A program made the translations under genes and the position numbers. A stretch of 64,000 bases of DNA, from assembly GCF_030549525.1 (NCBI RefSeq), contig NZ_CP130831.1, forward strand, positions 1,823,501 to 1,887,500, given 5' to 3'. Shown here one piece after another: positions 16,094-23,978 of the stretch (positions within the stretch are counted from its first letter, which is position 1; each line of letters opens with the position of its first letter). Origin of the DNA: Stenotrophomonas sp. 704A1 (GTDB lineage: Bacteria; Pseudomonadota; Gammaproteobacteria; Xanthomonadales; Xanthomonadaceae). The notes under the pieces were generated by a model. The model was not told the origin of the DNA. It did no database searches and worked only from the letters and a program-made list of their open reading frames with translations.

Positions 16094-17020
16094 TCAGTAT
16101 CGGGCGTCCTTCGGTTTCGGGTCGTGTGGCCAGTCCTTGGCCTTGCCGGCGAAGTCCGGGCGCGGCTGGTTGATGAAGTAGCTGGCGATGTCCACCGCGT
16201 CCTGGTCGGGCATGACCTGCTGGCCCAGCGGAGGCTCGCGGGTAGCTGCCGGTGGCATGTTGTGCTTGACGAAGCCGGCCGCCTTGTACAGCCGCGCCAT
16301 GCCGGCGCCGATGTTGAAACTGCGTTCGCCCCACAGCGGCGGGAATGCGATATCGCCGCTGGCATCGCGCCGGCCTTCCCCGTTGTCGCCGTGGCAGGCG
16401 GCGCACTGCGCGGCGTACAGCGCCTGGCCGCGCAGCGGGTCGGGGGTCAACGTGCTGTCGATCGGTCCCTCGCTGGGTGCTGCCACGCGCGCGCCATCCG
16501 GCACCGGCCGGCTCAGCCACGCCATGTACTCCAGCATGGCGCGCATTTCCGGCGCATCCCTGGCCAGCGGCTTGCCGTTCATCGACCGCTGCAGGCAGCC
16601 GTTGATGCGTTCGGTCAGGCCAATCTCCTTGCCCGGGCGTGGCATGTAACGCGGGTAGCTGCCACCCCCGGTGTTGAGATAGTGATTGCCGAACGGGCGC
16701 TTGCCCTCAGCCATGTGACAGGAGTTGCAGTTGAGATCGTTGCCGACGTTGTCCGGCAGCAGGCGTGCGGTTTCATTGAGCAGCCGCCGGCCGAACATCA
16801 CCGCATCGGCATTGCCGAGGCTGGCGATCTCTTCCGCGCTGGGCGTGTGGTACTGGCCGACCACCTGGCCGTGCGCATCGAGGATGTCCAGCGTGCTGGC
16901 AACACGGGCATCCAGGTCGGGATACGCGTGCCGGTAGGCCAGCGTGCCCGCAGCGGCCAGCAGCACGGCAATGGCGATGCTGGCACCCAGCCACCGTGAA
17001 CGCTTCCGGGATCGTTTCAT
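16094..17020 (-). CDS. Diheme cytochrome c, TsdA-like (thiosulfate dehydrogenase family)
   Basis: The 308-aa protein has an N-terminal membrane anchor or signal (SIAIAVLLAAAGTLA) and two heme sites, CNSCH (98-102) and CAACH (206-210). The segment ERINGCLQRSMNG places Cys142 where TsdA-type enzymes have the axial cysteine of the catalytic heme. TsdA joins thiosulfate to tetrathionate or runs in reverse. The alternative is a SoxA-like or generic electron-carrier role. The gene overlaps the triheme cytochrome upstream by 4 bases, so that protein is its likely redox partner in the periplasm. Confidence 0.7.
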   Translation of the reverse strand: MKRSRKRSRWLGASIAIAVLLAAAGTLAYRHAYPDLDARVASTLDILDAHGQVVGQYHTPSAEEIASLGNADAVMFGRRLLNETARLLPDNVGNDLNCNSCHMAEGKRPFGNHYLNTGGGSYPRYMPRPGKEIGLTERINGCLQRSMNGKPLARDAPEMRAMLEYMAWLSRPVPDGARVAAPSEGPIDSTLTPDPLRGQALYAAQCAACHGDNGEGRRDASGDIAFPPLWGERSFNIGAGMARLYKAAGFVKHNMPPAATREPPLGQQVMPDQDAVDIASYFINQPRPDFAGKAKDWPHDPKPKDARY

Positions 17021-18363
17021 CGAGCGGCCTCCTGCGGCACCACGTGCACGGGTTTGTCACGCACCACCCGGCGCATGCGCGCCACGTCGGCTTCGCTGAC
17101 CGCAGCGGCCTGGTTGCCCCAGCTGCTGCGGATGAAGGTCAGGATGTCGGCGAGCTGCGCGTTGGGCAGCTGTTCGAAGCCGGGCATCGAGAACGCCATG
17201 CGGTCGTGCGGGGTGTGCGGCGTGCGCCCGCCGATCAGGGTGACCTGCACCAGCGAGCTGGGGTCGTCGGCGAACACGATGGAATTGCCCGCCAGCGCGG
17301 GATAGATCCTTGGCATGCCGCGGCCGTCGGCGCGATGGCAGGCCTGGCAGTGTTCGGCGTAGGCCAGCGAGCCGGCCACGCGGTAGTCGCCGCCGCGCAG
17401 CGCAGCGGTGGTGGTGTCCGGGCCGGCCGTCCAGTGCGTCGCGCGACCTTCGCGCGCCGGCAACTGCTTCAGGTAGCGCGCCATCGCCAGCAGGTCGGCG
17501 TCGGTCAGGTACTGGGTACTGTGTTCCACCACATCGGCCATGCCACCAAAGGCCGCTGAACGGTCGGTGCGGCCGGTGCGCAGGAACTGGACGATCTCGG
17601 CCTCGCTCCAGCTGGCCAGGCCGGTGGCTTCGTTGCGCAGGTTCTTCGCATACCAGCCTTCCAGCACCGAACCGGACAGGAACTGGCCGCTGCCATCGTC
17701 GGCCATTGCTTTTTCCTGGAACGCCAGGCCACGCGGCGTGTGGCAGGCGCCGCAGTGGGCCAGGCCTTCGACCAGCTCGGCGCCACGCTGCTGGCCGGCG
17801 TCCAGCGCCGGGTCGGCGACGAAGCTGCGCGGGCGGGCGAACAGCAGTTGCCACCAGGCCAGCGGCCAGCGCATGTTGGCCGGCCATGGAATGGTACTGT
17901 CCGCGTTGCCCTGCCTGACCGGCTGTACCGCGCCCATGAAGTAGGCGTACAGCGCCTTGATCTCCGCATCACTGGCGATCACGTACGAGGCATAGGGCAT
18001 CGCCGGGTACAGTGGCTGACCGTCATGGCGGATGCCGCGGCGCACTGCGCGTTCGAAGTCGGCATAGTCGTAGCGGCCGATGCCGGTGTCCGGATCGGGC
18101 GTGATGTTGGTGGAGTAGAGCGTTCCCATCGGCGTCTGCATGCCCAGCCCGCCGGCGAAGGGTTTGCCCCCGGGTGCGGTGTGGCAGGCCGCACAGTCGG
18201 CCGCGCGCGACAGGTACTGGCCCTGCGCGATCAGCGCGGGGTCATGGATGTCGACCTGGGCCTGCTGGCGGGGCGCGAACCAGTACGGGGTACTGCGGGC
18301 GATGCCGTAGGCGGCGCCAACGGTGGCGGCCAGGGCAAGGGCAAGCTTGAGCGAGGTGCGCAT
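17017..18363 (-). CDS. Triheme cytochrome c (alcohol/gluconate dehydrogenase subunit type)
   Basis: The 448-aa product has a signal or anchor helix (SLKLALALAATVGAAYGIA) and three CxxCH sites: CAACH 57-61, CGACH 204-208 and CQACH 338-342. Length and heme spacing match the cytochrome subunits of membrane alcohol, gluconate or aldehyde dehydrogenases, which pass electrons to quinone. No dehydrogenase flavoprotein or quinoprotein is adjacent. The partner appears to be the TsdA-like cytochrome, which starts inside this gene's stop (ATGA). The ATG at 18363 fits the signal sequence better than the open frame reaching 18432. An FNR-like box lies upstream. Confidence 0.82.
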   Translation of the reverse strand: MRTSLKLALALAATVGAAYGIARSTPYWFAPRQQAQVDIHDPALIAQGQYLSRAADCAACHTAPGGKPFAGGLGMQTPMGTLYSTNITPDPDTGIGRYDYADFERAVRRGIRHDGQPLYPAMPYASYVIASDAEIKALYAYFMGAVQPVRQGNADSTIPWPANMRWPLAWWQLLFARPRSFVADPALDAGQQRGAELVEGLAHCGACHTPRGLAFQEKAMADDGSGQFLSGSVLEGWYAKNLRNEATGLASWSEAEIVQFLRTGRTDRSAAFGGMADVVEHSTQYLTDADLLAMARYLKQLPAREGRATHWTAGPDTTTAALRGGDYRVAGSLAYAEHCQACHRADGRGMPRIYPALAGNSIVFADDPSSLVQVTLIGGRTPHTPHDRMAFSMPGFEQLPNAQLADILTFIRSSWGNQAAAVSEADVARMRRVVRDKPVHVVPQEAAR

Positions 18364-18397
18364 GCGGGCACTGTGGACAAACCCGCCGGTGCCTTCA

Positions 18398-18411
18398 TTG
18401 ATCCGGATCAT
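18398..18411 (-). promoter_or_regulatory. FNR/Anr-like box upstream of the cytochrome pair
   Basis: TTGATCCGGATCAT matches the FNR/Anr consensus TTGAT-N4-ATCAA in nine of ten fixed positions, with a perfect 12-bp core dyad. It is centred about 41 bases from the ATG of the triheme cytochrome. Class II activation would then imply a near-leaderless transcript. Oxygen-responsive control fits the cytochrome products. Confidence 0.5.
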
Positions 18412-18545
18412 TGCCGTGGCCGTCCGCGACATTGTGACAAGCTGAATCGATGCTGCGCTGTCATCAACCCGTCATGCCGCTGCGATAGATGGCCGTCGCG
18501 CCCCTCGTTACCCTGCCACGCTGTCGTACTTTCCCAAGACGTGCC

Positions 18546-19697
18546 ATGAAGCGCCTGCTGCTGCTTTTGCTGGCGTGCGCCGGCCTGTGGCTGGCTGCAT
18601 GCTCCTCATCGATCACTGCGTCGTCGACCTCGCTCAGCGACCGTCTGGTCGCGCCAGGTGGCGTCTCGACCCTGCTCGACCAACCGCGCATTGCCGCGGC
18701 CATCGCCGCGCTGCCCAACCGCCACGGCTTCGCGCCGGGCCGCGATGGCGTGCCGATCTTCTGGCGCGCGTTCGACCCGGGTGACTACGGCGCGCGCTAT
18801 CACTACCTGCCGCAGCACCACCAGAACGGGCTGCCGCTGGATACCGGACTGAGCCTGGCAGTGCCGCAGCCGTTCCGTGCGCAGGCGCCGCGTGGCACCG
18901 TGGTGCTGCTGCACGGCTGGATGATGAACGGTGATTCGATGCTGCCGTGGTCGCTGCAGCTGGCCGAGTCCGGGTACCGCGTGGTCACCCTGGACCTGCG
19001 CAACCATGGCCAGTCCGGCGCCGGCCCGTCCGGCTACGGCACCTATGAGTCCGACGATGTGGTCGATGTGATCGCCGCGCTGCGTGCACGCGGCGAAGTG
19101 ACCGGCCCGCTGTACCTGTTCGGCGTGTCCTACGGCGCTGCCACCGCCCTGTTCACCGCCGACAAGCTGGGCGACCAGGTAGCCGGGGTGGTGGCAATGG
19201 AATCGTTCGCCAATGCCGGCGTGGCGATCCGCACCATGATCCCGCACCTGATGGCACTACAGCCGGAGGGGCTGAAGGCGCAGGCGGTGGCGTCCTATGC
19301 ACGCTGGCGCTATGGCGGCCAGGACATCAACCAGGTGGTCGCCGCGGCCAGCCGCCGCATCGACGTCGACCTGGACAAGGTGGACGTGGCACGCGCGCTG
19401 GCCGACACCCGTGCCTGCGTGCTGCTGCTGCACGGGCAGGGCGACCAGCATATTCCGGTCAGCCAGGGCCGGGTGCTGGCCCAGGCAAACCCGCGTGCGC
19501 ACTACATCGAGATGCGCGGCGAAGACCACATCACGCTGCCGCTGCGGCTGGACCTGCTGGCCGGCGTGGTGGACGACTGGATGGCGCGCGACGGGCAGCA
19601 CCCGGGCAATGCCTGCCCGGCGCCGCAGCTGCCGGCGCAGGCCGAATGGCTGGTGCACGGCGCCGACACCGCGGTGAAGGCCCCCGCGCGCAGTTGA
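18546..19697 (+). CDS. Lipoprotein alpha/beta hydrolase
   Basis: The 383-aa protein has a lipoprotein signal (LLLLLLACAGLWLAAC, lipobox LAAC) and an alpha/beta hydrolase fold. Motifs are the oxyanion segment VLLHGWMMNGD, nucleophile elbow GVSYGAA and a late GEDHITLPL carrying the catalytic His. Anchoring in the envelope suggests it acts on an ester or amide in the periplasm or at the cell surface. The substrate is unknown. The ATG at 18546 was chosen over one at 18489 because it begins the signal peptide. It diverges from the cytochrome operon and converges with the MFS gene. Confidence 0.82.
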   Translation: MKRLLLLLLACAGLWLAACSSSITASSTSLSDRLVAPGGVSTLLDQPRIAAAIAALPNRHGFAPGRDGVPIFWRAFDPGDYGARYHYLPQHHQNGLPLDTGLSLAVPQPFRAQAPRGTVVLLHGWMMNGDSMLPWSLQLAESGYRVVTLDLRNHGQSGAGPSGYGTYESDDVVDVIAALRARGEVTGPLYLFGVSYGAATALFTADKLGDQVAGVVAMESFANAGVAIRTMIPHLMALQPEGLKAQAVASYARWRYGGQDINQVVAAASRRIDVDLDKVDVARALADTRACVLLLHGQGDQHIPVSQGRVLAQANPRAHYIEMRGEDHITLPLRLDLLAGVVDDWMARDGQHPGNACPAPQLPAQAEWLVHGADTAVKAPARS

Positions 19698-19712
19698 GCC
19701 GTTGCCGACCGG

Positions 19713-20852
19713 CTAGGGCAGCCGGCGCGCCAGCGAACGCGCCGACGCCGCTACCCCCAGCAGCAGGCCGGCCACGCAGAGGAACGCGGTTCCCAGGCTG
19801 GTGGCATGGGCCAGTGCACCGATCGCCGCCGGCCCGGCCAGGATGCCCGCATACCCCAGCGTGGTCACCGCGGTGATCGCGATGCCCTCGGGCATCGCGC
19901 GCTGCTGGCCGGCCATCGAGAACAGGGCCGGCACGATGTTGGCGCAGCCCAGGCCGACCAGCAGGTAACCGGCCAGTGCGACCGCGAAGGAGGGCACCAG
20001 CGTGGCCAGGATGAAACCGGCCGCTGCAGTGATGCCACCGATGATCAGGGTGCGGGTGCGGCCGAGGCGCTCGACGATGCCATCACCGAACAGACGCATC
20101 GCAGTCATTGCCAGGGTGAACACCGCAAAGCCGGCACCGGTCTGGTCGCGCGGCACCTGGCGCACGTCGGCCAGGAACACCGCGCTCCAGTCCAGCATCG
20201 AGCCCTCGGCCAGGAACACCACGAAGGCCAGCACGCTGATGAACAGCACCACGCCATGGGGCAGCGCCAGCAACGGGCCGTCGTGCAGGATCCGCTGCGG
20301 GCGCCAGTGCGGTGCAGACAGCAGCGCGATCAGCAGCATCGCGGCCACGGCCGCCAGCGCCGCCAGCCACAACGGCGTGCCCAGCACCAGCAGACCGGTC
20401 ATGCAGCCGGCACCGGCGAAGCCGCCGATGCTGTAGAAGGCGTGGAAGCCGGACATCATCACCCGCCCGGCATCGCGTTCGACGGCCACGGCCTGCATGT
20501 TCATGGTGCAGTCCATCGCGCCGACACCGGCCCCGAACACGAACAGTGCCGTGCCCAGCGCCAGCGGCGACGGCGCCATTGCCAGCAGTGGCAGCGCAAG
20601 CAGGATCAGCGCAGTGGTGATCACCATCAGCCGGCGGCAGCCCAGCCGGGCCGTCAGCGCGCCGGCCAACGGCATCGCCAGCAATGACCCCAGGCCGAGG
20701 CACAGCAGCAGCCCACCGAGACCCGCATCGGACAATCCGGCCTTGGCCTTGGCATAGGGCACCATCGGCGCCCACGCGGCGGTGGCGAATCCGGGAATGA
20801 AGAACGCCGCGCGGGTGGCGTGCTGCTGGGCGCGGGAGGAAGAAGGCGTCAT
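19713..20852 (-). CDS. MFS transporter (YbjJ-like)
   Basis: The 379-aa inner-membrane protein has about 12 hydrophobic helices and the short-loop layout of MFS carriers (GLGSLLAMPLAGALTARLGC between helices 2 and 3, RLFGDGIVERLGRTRTLIIG in the second half). A segment GAMDCTMNMQAVAVERDAGR resembles the YbjJ branch, whose substrate is not well defined. The start is near AGGAGG in the leader. A 24-bp palindrome lies 27 bases upstream and may be its operator. Confidence 0.8.
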   Translation of the reverse strand: MTPSSSRAQQHATRAAFFIPGFATAAWAPMVPYAKAKAGLSDAGLGGLLLCLGLGSLLAMPLAGALTARLGCRRLMVITTALILLALPLLAMAPSPLALGTALFVFGAGVGAMDCTMNMQAVAVERDAGRVMMSGFHAFYSIGGFAGAGCMTGLLVLGTPLWLAALAAVAAMLLIALLSAPHWRPQRILHDGPLLALPHGVVLFISVLAFVVFLAEGSMLDWSAVFLADVRQVPRDQTGAGFAVFTLAMTAMRLFGDGIVERLGRTRTLIIGGITAAAGFILATLVPSFAVALAGYLLVGLGCANIVPALFSMAGQQRAMPEGIAITAVTTLGYAGILAGPAAIGALAHATSLGTAFLCVAGLLLGVAASARSLARRLP

Positions 20853-21157
20853 GCGCAGGAGGGGCTCCGGAAAATCCTGGCTATGAAATCGTTTTCATAG
20901 CCATGAGGCAAGTGCCATTGCTGTCAGCGCGTGGCGAATACGAATGCATCGTCGCGATTCCCCCGGTTTCCCATTGGGAGGAGCGCGTTCGATCCTTCCC
21001 CAGCGCTGCGCCAACACGAGCGGAATCCTTGGCAAAAGCATGGACATTCCCCGATACAGGGCCCACGAAGCACCTCCTAGAGTCTCTTCGTCGCGCAGAA
21101 GCGACTGGCGCAGGAATCCCCTGCTTACCGGGTGGCTCTTCAAGGACGGGATCGTCA
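20853..21157. other. Intergenic region between the MFS gene and the Fic island
   Basis: This 305-base gap holds the palindrome at 20879-20902. A weak sigma-70-like pair lies further in: TTGGCA at about 21030, 18 bases, then GATACA. It could drive the island. The reading frame of the first island gene stays open back to 20903, but that extension has no ribosome-binding site and would bury the signal peptide. I treat it as noncoding. Confidence 0.45.
20879..20902. promoter_or_regulatory. LacI-type palindromic operator candidate
   Basis: GGCTATGAAA-TCGT-TTTCATAGCC is a perfect 10-bp inverted repeat around a CG-containing centre, the geometry of LacI-family operators. It lies just upstream of the MFS start and at the left edge of the Fic island. 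It could control either. No LacI-type gene is in the window. Confidence 0.55.
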
Positions 21158-21487
21158 ATGAACGCATCGCACGCGTTGAAGCTGGTCGTAGCCAGCATTG
21201 TGGGTCTGGGAAGCGTCGCCGTTGCCGACGTCGCAATGGCGGCAACCAGTACCTGTACCGATTCGGACATGATCGCGGATGGGCAGCAGAAACTGGGGGG
21301 TGCATTCCCGGCATTCGGTGCATTCGTGATAGGCCAGGCTACGGCGTATGCAAGGTTTCTGCAGTGGGAGTGGATCGAGCCCTGGACTTCACAGCCGGCC
21401 TATGACCGGTCGCAGATGGACGCGGCGTGCCGTACATCCAGCGCAGCCTTCAGGAACTATTGCGATCATCCCGGGTTCGGGAGCTGA
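21158..21487 (+). CDS. Small exported protein, first gene of the Fic island
   Basis: The 109-aa product has a typical signal peptide (ALKLVVASIVGLGSVAVADVAMA, cut expected near residue 28). The mature part of about 80 residues has three cysteines (TSTCTDS, DAACRTS, RNYCDHP), many aromatics (FLQWEWIEPW) and a short hydrophobic stretch (FPAFGAFVIGQ). I do not recognise the family. Start choice rests on the signal peptide and an AAGGAC box about 12 bases upstream. It ends 2 bases before the next gene, so the three island genes form one operon. The GC content falls below that of neighbouring genes. Confidence 0.6.
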   Translation: MNASHALKLVVASIVGLGSVAVADVAMAATSTCTDSDMIADGQQKLGGAFPAFGAFVIGQATAYARFLQWEWIEPWTSQPAYDRSQMDAACRTSSAAFRNYCDHPGFGS

Positions 21488-21489
21488 CC

Positions 21490-22326
21490 ATGAAGTTCAC
21501 CTGGAAGGCTGCAAGCCTGTTGGCGGTCCTGACCTGCGGTGGCGGATTGTGGCTGCTGGATTCATCTCTCGGTGAGGATGTCGATCCGCTGCAGTCGGCG
21601 GATCATGAGGATCATGTCCTGCAGCCCTACCGCGACGCGATGGCAGGGATGAAGGCGCATCGTGACGCTGAAGCCCTGGCATCCATGAAGAAACCACCTC
21701 GGCAGCGCACACTGACGGTGCGGGAGGCATTTGCGGGTGATCCCCGCCTCATTGCGTTGTCGGTTGAAGAGGCAGCATGGATGGATCGCCATCACTACCC
21801 GAAAGCTGCCGACCTGGCAGTGGCAGAGTCGATCGATCCGCGACAACTGGCAGGAACCCGCGATCCGAGGCTTTTGACGATTGCGGGTTCCGCATTCAAC
21901 AAGCGTGGTGAGTACCTGCTGGCCATGAGCCAGCATTTCGCCGCCGGTGCTCACGGTGCTTTGTATGCCTATCAACAGGGGGTGGTTTCCGAGCGCGCAC
22001 TCTACGAGGAGCGATTTGGACCTGCGAATCGGGATAGTGCCGGCGTACTTCGAGCTCGCCTGGAGGTGCCACTGGCGCTGGGAGATCACACCGTGCAGTA
22101 CCTGGTAGATACCGTAATGGCCGATGTGGACGCCATGGCGTCACCGAAGCACGTGCAGATCCAGTCTCGTGAGTTCCTGCGCGCGCTTGCCGAAGATGCT
22201 CGACTGCAGGGGTTGCCGCCGCCCAGTGTGGATCCACGCCCGAACGCAGCGCAGTGGAACGACCTCTATCGGATGAGTCGATCCGGCGCCGCAGACGAGC
22301 GGGTTACCATCTACGAGCGCCAGTAA
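21490..22326 (+). CDS. Membrane-anchored or exported unknown protein, second gene of the Fic island
   Basis: The 278-aa product starts with a basic and then hydrophobic stretch (FTWKAASLLAVLTCGGGLWLL) that is either an uncleaved anchor or a signal. The remainder looks helical and soluble (AVAESIDPRQLAG, FNKRGEYLLAMSQHFAAGAH, VVSERALYEERFGP, HVQIQSREFLRALAEDARL), compatible with a repeat-type scaffold, but no known motif stands out. The ATG at 21490 comes 2 bases after the previous stop and its own stop is 2 bases before the Fic gene. One 60-base line (21961-22020) counts to about 55% GC. Function is unknown; a partner of the Fic protein is an inference from tight linkage. Confidence 0.6.
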   Translation: MKFTWKAASLLAVLTCGGGLWLLDSSLGEDVDPLQSADHEDHVLQPYRDAMAGMKAHRDAEALASMKKPPRQRTLTVREAFAGDPRLIALSVEEAAWMDRHHYPKAADLAVAESIDPRQLAGTRDPRLLTIAGSAFNKRGEYLLAMSQHFAAGAHGALYAYQQGVVSERALYEERFGPANRDSAGVLRARLEVPLALGDHTVQYLVDTVMADVDAMASPKHVQIQSREFLRALAEDARLQGLPPPSVDPRPNAAQWNDLYRMSRSGAADERVTIYERQ

Positions 22327-22328
22327 CC

Positions 22329-23210
22329 ATGGAGATCACTTTCACCTGCAGCGGCCAGTGGATCGCTGATGCCTTTTCCCAGCTGCACCTTTCGTGTGAT
22401 GTCCCGCTTCGGGGGGACGTCACCTGTCCGTTGCCGGTAGTGACCGCTCTGCTCATGCATGACTCATTTGATCATTCGGAAGCCTTTGAGCGGAACCTGG
22501 AACGTCATGAGTGGCTGCACGCGCAAGGAATGCTCGAACCGGCGCTCGGCCGGGTGGTCAGTGCATGCACGCTGGGGCAGCTGTCGACGGCATTGGAAAC
22601 GATCAACTGCATGCGCCCCGTACAGCGCATGCACGGAATAGGGATCGCGACGCAGAATTCCTACAGTCGACGGTTCCGCGGACCGCCAGCGGTAGAGGCC
22701 ATCCGAGCGTCGGTGCGCTTGTTCAACGTACGGCGTCGGCATGCAGAACGGTCGGGTATCGAGCGGGCACTGGCCACCTATCTGGTCCTGTTGTCGATCC
22801 ATCCGTTTGTTGATGGCAATGGGCGCACGGGGCGCATGCTGTTCGCCGCCGATGTGCTTGCGCATGATCGCGACGCCGCACCCCGGTTGATGCTGGGCCT
22901 GATCCTGCTACACCGTGGGCGGGGACGGCTGTTCCACCTGGCTGCCATGTGCGCCCGCGCCGGTGACTTTTCGATGCTGGCAACGTGCTACAGCGAAGCA
23001 TTGTCGTCGGCTGACAGGTTTCTTCCCGCACTATGCCCGCAACGTGGTCGGTTGGCGCTGTTCGAGGAGTACCAGAAGATCGATGCATTGTTGAAGAATG
23101 CGCCCGCGATGCACGAGAGCACCGTGGGCGATGTCGTTACAGCGGCAGGTCGAACACCAGGACCTCGGCGTCGTTGCCGTTCTCCAGGGTCAGCTGCGCC
23201 TCGTCGCTGA
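22329..23210 (+). CDS. Fic-domain protein (putative AMP/UMP-transferase)
   Basis: The 293-aa protein has a complete Fic motif HPFVDGNGRTGR at residues 158-169, with the catalytic His158 and the GNGR anion hole. Fic proteins usually transfer AMP or another nucleotide-derived group to a target hydroxyl. No signal peptide is seen, so it is cytosolic. I find no canonical inhibitory (S/T)xxxE(G/N) helix; the nearest are STALET (86-91) and SEAFER (50-55). No separate small antitoxin is obvious. The last 24 or so residues (GRTPGPRRRCRSPGSAAPRR) are read from the antisense strand of pirin, overlapping its 3' end by 74 bases. That tail looks like an insertion scar. Confidence 0.82.
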   Translation: MEITFTCSGQWIADAFSQLHLSCDVPLRGDVTCPLPVVTALLMHDSFDHSEAFERNLERHEWLHAQGMLEPALGRVVSACTLGQLSTALETINCMRPVQRMHGIGIATQNSYSRRFRGPPAVEAIRASVRLFNVRRRHAERSGIERALATYLVLLSIHPFVDGNGRTGRMLFAADVLAHDRDAAPRLMLGLILLHRGRGRLFHLAAMCARAGDFSMLATCYSEALSSADRFLPALCPQRGRLALFEEYQKIDALLKNAPAMHESTVGDVVTAAGRTPGPRRRCRSPGSAAPRR

Positions 23211-23838
23211 CCTGCAGCGCGTCCCCCGCTTCCAGCGTGATGCCGTTGACCTGCAGCTGGCCACGTGCAACCTGCACATAGGCGCCACGCTGACTGCCCA
23301 GGGCGTGGTGCAGGGTGTCAGCACCGTCGAGGATCGTGGCGAAGATGCGGGCATCCTGGTGGATGCGCAGCGAGCCATCGGCACCGTCCGGCGAGGCGAT
23401 CAGGCGCAGCTGGCCACGCTTGGCCTCCGCTGAGAAGTGGGTCTCCTCGTAGGACGGGGTGATGTTCTCCGTGTCCGGGAAGATCCAGATCTGCAGGAAG
23501 TGCACCGGCTCATCGGCCGAGTGGTTGAACTCGCTGTGGCTGACGCCGCTGCCGGCGCTCATGCGCTGCACGTCGCCGTAGCGCAGCACCGAGCCGGTGC
23601 CCATCGAGTCCTTGTGCTCCAACGCGCCGCCCAGCACATAGGAAATGATCTCCATGTTGCTGTGGCTGTGGGTGCCGAAGCCCTGGCCGCCGATCACCTT
23701 GTCCTCGTTGATCACCCGCAGCGGGCCGAAGCTCACATAGCGCGGGTCGTAGTAGCTGGCGAACGAGAAGGTATGGCGCGAGGACAGCCAGCCATGCTCG
23801 GCCAGGCCACGGGTAGCGCTCTTGCGGATCTGCAGCAT
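23137..23838 (-). CDS. Pirin-family protein (YhaK-like)
   Basis: The 233-aa bicupin has the pirin metal-site pattern: HGWLSSRHTFSFASYYDP, GFGTHSHSNMEIISYVLGG and GSGVSHSEFNHS. Length equals that of E. coli YhaK. Members act as redox- or iron-responsive proteins or quercetin-type dioxygenases; the physiological role is usually unclear. The ATG at 23838 follows AAGGAGA. A longer open frame to 23931 lacks support. It diverges from a LysR regulator, the common arrangement for this pair, so the LysR protein probably controls it. Its 3' end is overlapped by the Fic gene. Confidence 0.88.
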   Translation of the reverse strand: MLQIRKSATRGLAEHGWLSSRHTFSFASYYDPRYVSFGPLRVINEDKVIGGQGFGTHSHSNMEIISYVLGGALEHKDSMGTGSVLRYGDVQRMSAGSGVSHSEFNHSADEPVHFLQIWIFPDTENITPSYEETHFSAEAKRGQLRLIASPDGADGSLRIHQDARIFATILDGADTLHHALGSQRGAYVQVARGQLQVNGITLEAGDALQVSDEAQLTLENGNDAEVLVFDLPL

Positions 23839-23978
23839 GATGGAATCTCCTTGTTCGATGGTTTCGATGGGGCGGGGTGGGCCGGTGGCCGCTGTGTTTC
23901 CCCGTTGGAGAGAAGTATCCGCTTGCACCATGGGTTTGAAAAACGGATAGTTTTGACAGCCATCATCGAAAAATTCGA

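Noticed and set aside
20903..21157. In-frame upstream extension of the first island gene
   Set aside because: Would bury the signal peptide; no ribosome-binding site at 20903.
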